Below, piece by piece: positions 58,968 through 64,000 of a DNA stretch of 64,000 nt. Position numbers and translations under genes: made by a program. Source of the DNA: Symbiodinium natans (Eukaryota; Sar; Dinophyceae; Suessiales; Symbiodiniaceae). The notes below the pieces were generated by a model, which did not search any database, was not told the DNA's origin, and saw only the letters and a list, made by a program, of their open reading frames with translations. Within the stretch, counting starts at the first letter, position 1. The number at the start of each line of letters is the position of its first letter. The stretch covers positions 1 to 64,000 of the forward strand of contig CAJNDS010002846.1 of assembly GCA_905221605.1 (NCBI GenBank), read 5' to 3'.

Positions 58968-59380
58968 TGTAGTCAGCATGGCTGATTTGGCCCCTCCCAC
59001 GTTCGGCATGGAGTCTTGGCAGCAGCATGGCGCGCAGCAGCGCGAGGATATCATGAAGACCCAAAGCACAGTGACCTATCGCTGCAACACAAGACTGATT
59101 AGGGCTTTCAAACAATTTTACACAAAGGAATGACTCACCAAAAAAGGGGGAAAAGGAACAACAAGGAAAAAAACCCAACTACTCGATGTTTCCCAACTGC
59201 CTGGCCACTGAAGACCCATCCAAGTGACACCCAGTGTCATCAAGCCGACGATAAACAGGACTCCGGCCTCCTCCAGCGTCATATCAGCAAATATCTGCAC
59301 AATGAAGGCAGCCAGGGCGGTCAGGGCGTAGACCATGCATCCCATAACCTTCCGTGCAACTTGCGAGCCTTTGGGCACGG
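56432..59380 (-). CDS. Multi-pass membrane protein gene (several exons)
   Basis: Exons on the minus strand in transcript order: 59380-59201, 59081-~58966, 58781-58691, 58044-57954, 56743-56671, 56511-56432; an extra exon near 57115-57225 is possible. Hydrophobic helices occur in VYALTALAAFIVQIFA, GVLFIVGLMTLGVTWMG and GGEIVTTGLALLFPLVA. Phase agrees for 59201 to 59081 and for 56671 to 56511; other joins are unresolved, so an exon is probably missing. A small organelle or transporter-type membrane protein is likely, but the family is not recognised. Confidence 0.55.
56671..56743 (-). CDS. Exon of membrane-protein gene
   Basis: Acceptor CTTCTTGAG|TGG, donor GCCCAAG|GTGCCAG. It codes WPRRFVLMRQQEMGPVGGAP then TVAQ. 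Confidence 0.6.
56744..56845 (+). repeat. 51-bp tandem duplication of telomere-like DNA at a splice acceptor
   Basis: CTCAAGAAGGGTTTAAG... is repeated as CTCAAGAAGGGTTTAGG... about 51 bp later; each copy contains TTTAGGG variants. The left copy supplies the acceptor of exon 56671-56743. Confidence 0.8.
57954..58044 (-). CDS. Exon of membrane-protein gene (transmembrane helix)
   Basis: Acceptor GCGACACAG|G, donor TTTAACAAC|GTTTTTGG. 30 codons: FMIGMGGEIVTTGLALLFPL then VADPEPIFNN. Confidence 0.65.
58069..58125. repeat. Introner-like family G copy
   Basis: TATGGGGGGGTTCCGAAATT then GGGGCACCTTATGGGGTCC; related pieces at 1826-1890 and 9211-9266. Confidence 0.5.
58637..58712. repeat. Introner-like family A copy
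   Basis: CTACTATTTGCTTAAGAACC on the left, CTTCTTAAGCAATTTGTAG on the right. Its right end coincides with the donor of exon 58691-58781. Confidence 0.7.
58691..58781 (-). CDS. Exon of membrane-protein gene
   Basis: Acceptor CCCTGGTTGCAG|GTG. It codes VPAPCPIGPLNPVANPKLLD then YPLLYKLL; the donor lies in the family A element. Confidence 0.6.
58914..58965. repeat. (CATA)n microsatellite
   Basis: About 12 units of CATA. On the minus strand it reads GTATGTATGT and follows the exon ending near 58966, so it may provide the splice donor. Confidence 0.9.
58966..59081 (-). CDS. Exon of membrane-protein gene
   Basis: Acceptor CTTGTGTTGCAG|CG. It codes IGHCALGLHDILALLRAMLL then PRLHAERGRGQISHADY. In phase with 59201-59380. 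Confidence 0.6.
59201..59380 (-). CDS. Exon of membrane-protein gene (two transmembrane helices)
   Basis: Probable acceptor GGGGCAG|CC, GC donor TGGCCAG|GCAGTT. It codes VPKGSQVARKVMGCMVYALT, ALAAFIVQIFADMTLEEAGV and LFIVGLMTLGVTWMGLQWP. Confidence 0.65.
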
Positions 59381-59402
59381 CTGCCCCGCGCGCTCATGTG
59401 GG

Positions 59403-59492
59403 GAGTTCTCTACTATAGGAACCATGTTTTAGGGGTTCCTTCTTGTAAGGGTGCCGTATTCCAAAAAGGGACGCTAATTTAGAGAACTGCCT
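59403..59492. repeat. Introner-like family F copy
   Basis: GTTCTCTACTATAGGAACCA on the left, GCTAATTTAGAGAAC on the right. Abuts the region upstream of exon 59201-59380. Confidence 0.6.
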
Positions 59493-60149
59493 ATGTGCGC
59501 GCCAGCAAGAAAACACAGAGGACAAGGGCTTTTGTGGTGACCGACCTGAACTTTCACAGCCAACTTAACTTCGTATAACTTCGTCATCCCCTCGCGCCCT
59601 GTGCCCCTATGATCTCCGACGAGTGGCGTAGATCAGCTGCATGTTTGGGCTGGAAGCCAGGTCATTGCAGCAGTTCACCATTGTTCCGCGCAGCGGGCTT
59701 CCAGGGCAGACCAAGGGGACGCACCCCCTCCCCCCCAAACCCTAGCTGCCCCAGCTGCCCTAACGCCTCTGAAGTCAAGATCCTACCAGGAGGTTGTTTC
59801 TCTTTATCTGCACTGAATCTACACCAGGGTCCCTGCTTGGGGAACCTATATCTTTGTAAGGGAAGACATGCGATAGAAGATAGTGACCAAAGGTCTGACT
59901 GACTGATTAGGTCTCCTTTGGCAAAGCTCCATCGCTCGGCGGGTGTCGCGAGAGGGTGCGAGATAGGAGAGCTTAGGAATTGGGGTTTAGGGGTTTAGGG
60001 GTTTACTTGGGTTTAGCGTCCAAAGTTGAAGCTGAGGGTAGCAGTCTTTGGGTTTTACGGCTTGCGTTTTTGGGGAGCTTTGGGCTTTTTGGTGCTTTAC
60101 GCGGTCGGGTTTAGGGTTTAGGGTTTAGGGCTACTGCAGGGCTTGTGCT

Positions 60150-60275
60150 GACCGGAAGCCACGCCCCTCCAAACCCCCAGGCCCCTGTCTCCTCAAGCCA
60201 GGCTGGCACATCGCACGGAAGCTCGCGCCGCGCTCCACCACTCAACGACACCGCCTCTGCAACGGAGTCTCCAAG
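60150..60275 (-). CDS. Possible exon, unknown protein
   Basis: Minus frame LGLGDSVAEAVSLSGGARRE then LPCDVPAWLEETGAWG, with an acceptor GACTCCGTTGCAG|AG near 60256. The plus strand is also open (Ser/Ala/Pro-rich). Confidence 0.4.
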
Positions 60276-60297
60276 CCCCAAAGAGTTTTCTGAAACC

Positions 60298-60355
60298 TCA
60301 GATCTCTATAACATCTCTATAACATCTCTATAACATCTCTACAGCATCTCTACAA
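60298..60355 (+). repeat. 11-bp tandem repeat (CTCTATAACAT)n
   Basis: Four to five units, the last ones CTCTACAGCAT and CTCTACAAC. Confidence 0.85.
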
Positions 60356-60448
60356 CCCCTAACGCCTGAAAACCCTGACCCTTCCTAAGGGACGCAAACT
60401 CCCCAAACTTTCCTCAATGTCTACCAACCCTAAAAGACCTCGTGACCC

Positions 60449-60556
60449 CCTACCCCCATTTATAAGTCTACTTACAGCCTACTTATGGGACTCAGGGTGC
60501 TTATATGTGCAGTTGTAGTTTGGGTTATGAGTACCCTGAACGTCCAAACATGTAGG
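60449..60556. repeat. Introner-like family C copy (degraded)
   Basis: TTTATAAGTCTACTTACAGC ... GAGTACCCTGAACGTCCAA resembles the inner and outer parts of family C. Confidence 0.45.
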
Positions 60557-60659
60557 GATATCCAGGTGTCCACTAAAACCAGTGCAGGCTCCAACCCCCT
60601 GAACCCTGACACGTCGGACCAAGGCTACTGCCACAGTGCAACACCGCTCCAGTGCCTGC

Positions 60660-61900
60660 CTCAGCTTTGAAACTTTAAGTGGGCTTGGGGGTTTAAGGAG
60701 GATTAGAGTAGGTTTAGGGACTTCCTTGACTTTATTAGGGTCTTTGGTGGAATCCGCTTCAAAGATTCCTCGATGTCGCGTGTGGCTGTAAGTTGGTTCT
60801 TTCGGTCGTATAGAACGAGTGCTTACACAGCCCAGGGAGAAGCAAATGATGCCGTGGAGACGAGACGCTTGAATCCAAAGTCAATTTCTGGTTGAGATTC
60901 TGCCTTTCATCAGAGCAACTGCCCTTGAGTGCCCGCTGTGAGCGCTACAGTAGGAAGAAGCAAATAGGCAGCCCGGATTTGCACCCGGTTCCCGATTGGT
61001 CCAAGCGCCTGTCTGTCCATGTGAGGGAGCCCCTGCTGCACGGCACCATTAGGAAATCCGGGTGTCGCAAAGCCAAATCACAACCTTGCTAAACTCAGCT
61101 TTCTACCTGTAAGCATTGAAGTTTACGGGTCTAGGGTTTAAAGCCTTCATGCTGGCAGCGCGCAGCAAGTGCTCTTCTGCCAAAACAGAGAAGTCACAGT
61201 CCTCCAGCTGTACAGCCTGAGCTGGGACATCGGTTTTGGGGCTTCAGGGCTTCCCATGAACGCTAAGATCCTCAGCGATGATAAGCTTCTTTTGGGTCAT
61301 GTGGTCAAAGGGCTCCGGGCAGCCTTCCACGGGTAGCGGTCTAGGGTCTGGGCTTAGGGATTAGGGCGGCCAAACCTTTAGACTTTGTGCAGCATCCTCA
61401 ACCCTATGTATGTTCTCTGCCAACTCAGAGACTTGGAGAGTGAGCGTGCCAGGATGGAGTTTAGATGATATCCAGAATACAAAACACCCCCCCCCCCACC
61501 GCCTCCCCCTCCCCTCAACAATGCATAGTTTCTTCTCGAACCATCAAGCCCCAAGAAACTCAAACCACAACAGGTGCAACCAGTTCAGAGTTAGCTGTTG
61601 CCCATATCAATCCAAACGGACATCTGAGGCTTCCGCAGGACCTGACCACGTGCTCCACGATGCTTGCATCTGTCGGAGCGGTGGGGGTTTGTCAATTTGA
61701 TAACTTCTAGATACTGATATAAAAAATGCATTCCCTCTTCTGTTGTCAGGATGCACCGTTCACGGGAGCCGGGGATCTGTTTGTTCACTACAAGTTGAAG
61801 GGGATCCTATGACAGGGGCTCACCTCGCTACCGATCGGAACCCAAACCCATCGCCCTCATTGGAGGCTTTTGTTTTCTGACGTGCTCCTGCCCAGGGCCC
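60660..61900. other. Mostly unassigned stretch
   Basis: At 61570-61710 both strands are open: plus TTGATSSELAVAHINPNGHL then RLPQDLTTCS ending at TAG, and minus RKPQMSVWIDMGNS ending at TAA. One is probably a terminal exon. A 9-C run lies at 61488. Nothing else recognised. Confidence 0.35.
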
Positions 61901-62199
61901 CCTAGACCCCAAACCCCAAACCCCAAACCCTAAACCCTAAACCCTTTGGCCCAGCACTTTGTAGGCATGGTGTTTAGGGCCTTCGGGATAAACACCCCCC
62001 CCTGCCCCTAGGACCTGAACCTGACTGTCAAGTAAAAAGGTACCGTGAACCCAAACCTGCAGGCTTCGTGAAAAAACAAATAAATCAAAACACAAATAAA
62101 TAAACAAATAAATAAATAAGTATATATGTATAAACATTTGTAGTATGTTAGACATTATTGTATTATCTGTTTTTTACTCGTGTCAGCATTCTTAGAAAG

Positions 62200-62238
62200 A
62201 ATGCTATTATGTGTATATATGTATGTGTCATACATATG

Positions 62239-62270
<32 letters not shown>

Positions 62271-62276
62271 CATATG
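62200..62276. repeat. TA-rich microsatellite
   Basis: TATATATGTATGTG then (TA)n with GTA interruptions. Confidence 0.9.
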
Positions 62277-62435
62277 GTGCCTCGCTCGGAACCCTGGGTT
62301 GACCCCGGCACTCCCACACAAGCGGAGCCCCCATGCCCAGGAAGCCTCTGGCAAAGCTTCGCAGATGCACTTCACGGCGGAGTCGGGAAGCACCTCAAAC
62401 CCTAAACCCTAAACCCTAAACCCTATCTCCAAGGG

Positions 62436-62590
62436 TAGTTACATGGTCCCTTTGTATGGGACCTTATAAGGGAGTTCCTTATATGCCCCTTAAACGCCCT
62501 ATACAAATTAAGGGCCCTTACATCAAAACCCTCTAAAGGGAGGTCAGGGACCACATTAAGAGCCCATGAAACGACCCTTAGATTATCAAA
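62436..62590. repeat. Introner-like family D copy
   Basis: Starts TAGTTACATGGTCCCTTTGT like 8926; contains AAGGGCCCTTACATC. Confidence 0.5.
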
Positions 62591-62607
62591 AGCAGCCTCA
62601 ACCCTAC

Positions 62608-62703
62608 GGATGTTCCCCCTGATACTAACAGTCCTTGATGGGGATTCTAGTAGCTCCTATTTCAATGCCTGTTAAGGACTGCTAGTAGAAGGGAGAACAT
62701 GCC
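62608..62703. repeat. Introner-like family B copy
   Basis: GGATGTTCCCCCTGATACTA ... CTAGTAGAAGGGAGAACAT. Confidence 0.75.
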
Positions 62704-62944
62704 AAACTACACCCCGAGCTACCTGAGGAAATCACTTCATCCAGGGTTTCGTAGGCAAGCTTCGCGAAGTGGTTGCAAAACCGGGTCACCGAAACTTTCC
62801 AAAACCCCGAAACCGTTGTCCAGCTTCTTTAAACGCAGGCCCAATCCCTGAACTGTAGATGCCCCCCTGCGCGGTAATTGAAGTGAAGCAATCACTTGTT
62901 TACTAAGCAGAACCGATGAAAGAAGCACCAGACATGCTTGCCCA

Positions 62945-63105
62945 ATTTCGATGATACATCTCGCGTGCGCGGCGCAAGCGCGCTTGCTTTTGTTTTTCGT
63001 TCAACTATCGAAGCCCTAAGTAGCTCTGTAACGGATTCGGTCTGCGCCGGCTCTGAGATCTCCGGCGCATCGCCGCAGCACCAGGCGAGGTTTGGTACTT
63101 TGCTC
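62945..63105 (-). CDS. Probable exon, unknown acidic/helical protein
   Basis: Minus frame GDAPEISEPAQTESVTELLR then ASIVERKTKASALAPRTRD. A family A element follows on the right at 63131-63256. Limits uncertain. Confidence 0.4.
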
Positions 63106-63130
63106 CTGGAAGAGGGCCTGCCCGGGTTTA

Positions 63131-63256
63131 CTGCTATTTGCTTAATAACCTCCTTCCCCCCCCCCCCCCCACCCCCACAACAAAAATTCCTTGGTAAGGG
63201 CAATATAGGGATGCCGATCTTGTGTTTTCGTGGGGTTCTTAAGCAAAAGTCGTAGC
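63131..63256. repeat. Introner-like family A copy
   Basis: GCTATTTGCTTAATAACCTC on the left, GGGGTTCTTAAGCAAAAG on the right, with an 18-C run inside. Confidence 0.65.
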
Positions 63257-63423
63257 TTAGGCTTTGGGGTTTAAACTAAGGGAACACAATGGTTCAGGGC
63301 TTAAGAGCAATGGAGCAATGAGGAGTTTCTTGGCGCGGGCGTCAGCAGGATAACAAGGGCTCTCCAGGTCCAGGAGTAGCTTGCTTCCAGAGGCTACGCT
63401 ACACCAAACCCCAAGCCCGCAGT

Positions 63424-63535
63424 CTGTATATATGTATATATGTATATATGTATATATGTATATATGTATATATGTATATATGTATATATGTATATATGTA
63501 TATATGTATATATGTATATATGTATATATGTAATA
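63424..63535. repeat. Octamer microsatellite (TATATATG)n
   Basis: About 13 perfect units, passing into (AT)n, (TTTA)n and then a poly-C run of about 36 nt at 63617-63652. Confidence 0.95.
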
Positions 63536-63549
63536 TACATATGCATATG

Positions 63550-63584
<35 letters not shown>

Positions 63585-63616
63585 TTATATTTATTTATTC
63601 ATATATACCCACACCG

Positions 63617-63652
<36 letters not shown>

Positions 63653-63759
63653 TTCCCCGCATCCCAAACCCTGGGCCCTGGTGAAAAGCCTGCAGTGTGG
63701 CTGTGGCGGTATCGACTTGAAGGGCCTCCCGTGGCAGTGCGCCAGCCGGACATAGCATG

Positions 63760-63808
63760 GTTTAGGGTTTAGGGTTTAGGGTTTAGGGTTTAGGGTTTAG
63801 GGTTTATT
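63760..63808 (+). repeat. Interstitial telomere-like tract (TTTAGGG)n
   Basis: About seven perfect TTTAGGG units. Confidence 0.9.
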
Positions 63809-63939
63809 TGGCAAGTCTAGGGCTGGAATACCTAGGGTGTTGGGGGTATTTAGGGTTGTTTAAGGCTTAGGGCTTCGGAGGTTTGAGGGTTTGGGCCTCT
63901 TTTTGGCTTTCCATTGAGGATTCAGTGCATCTTACTCCA

Positions 63940-64000
63940 CCTCCAGCTCAAGCAGCTTCAGCTGCTGAGGCAGGCTTTGCAGAAGCTCCTCCACGACTGG
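63940..64000 (-). CDS. Partial exon at window edge (helical protein)
   Basis: Minus frame VVEELLQSLPQQLKLLELE followed by a donor GAG|GTGGAG near 63947. The exon continues beyond the window. Confidence 0.45.

Noticed and set aside
63424-63772. Long plus frames of Met-Tyr-Ile-Cys repeats and poly-Pro
   Set aside because: Translation of the TATATATG microsatellite and poly-C run.
1-64000. tRNA or rRNA genes
   Set aside because: No cloverleaf with A and B boxes and no rRNA core sequence was recognised; the CUCAU-containing sites are primer-binding sites, not tRNA genes.

Overview
The window looks like nuclear DNA of a dinoflagellate, probably a symbiodiniacean or close relative. The reasons are: very many short interstitial tracts of the plant-type telomere unit (TTTAGGG/CCCTAAA); short coding exons (34-180 nt) separated by repeat-filled introns; splice donors that appear to start with GT, GC or GA; several families of about 100-bp inverted-repeat elements that behave like introners; and Ty1/copia retrotransposons with CCCH-finger gags. 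I see no rRNA, tRNA or CRISPR.

Layout. 1-15.8 kb: a minus-strand host gene with a laminin-G-like (LamG/ConA-type jelly-roll) domain, assembled here from about 15 small exons between 15.73 and 3.27 kb; most neighbouring exons agree in codon phase. Retroelement 1 (15837-24774, plus) sits just upstream of its first visible exon. 25-33.9 kb: more repeat-rich intronic DNA with minus-strand exons of a coiled-coil protein (26.3-28.0 kb) and isolated exons. Retroelement 2 (33961-42673, plus) follows, then about 2.5 kb of minus-strand exons (42.8-45.2 kb), then retroelement 3 (45252-54081, minus). 54-64 kb: further minus-strand exons, including a multi-pass membrane protein (56.4-59.4 kb).

The three retroelements are the most striking content. 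Element 1 is apparently complete: 455-bp LTRs differing at about two positions, 5-bp target duplication, coiled-coil ORF1 that starts inside the LTR, and a 2255-residue gag-pol with one protease, a 2OG-Fe(II)-oxygenase-like domain, D,D35E integrase, YVDD reverse transcriptase and RNase H. Element 2 has identical 209-bp LTRs and an intact gag, but a broken pol carrying two tandem protease domains, a C5-DNA-methyltransferase-like domain, a truncated integrase, the same oxygenase-like domain, RT and RNase H. Element 3 has identical 279-bp LTRs related to those of element 2 at both ends, the same primer site and 3' internal end, but no pol at all. It carries one unbroken reading frame of about 2570 codons encoding WW, S1, MLLE (PABC), SAM-like and six CCCH modules. 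It is best read as a non-autonomous element that uses the machinery of the element 2 family.

Elements 2 and 3 are both inserted in CCCTAAA tracts with the same CCCTA duplication. All three LTRs contain a sequence resembling the 3' half of the dinoflagellate spliced leader, and all three primer sites match the anticodon arm of a tRNA-Met(CAU) rather than a tRNA 3' end. Splice sites and domain calls were made by eye; no database search was possible.
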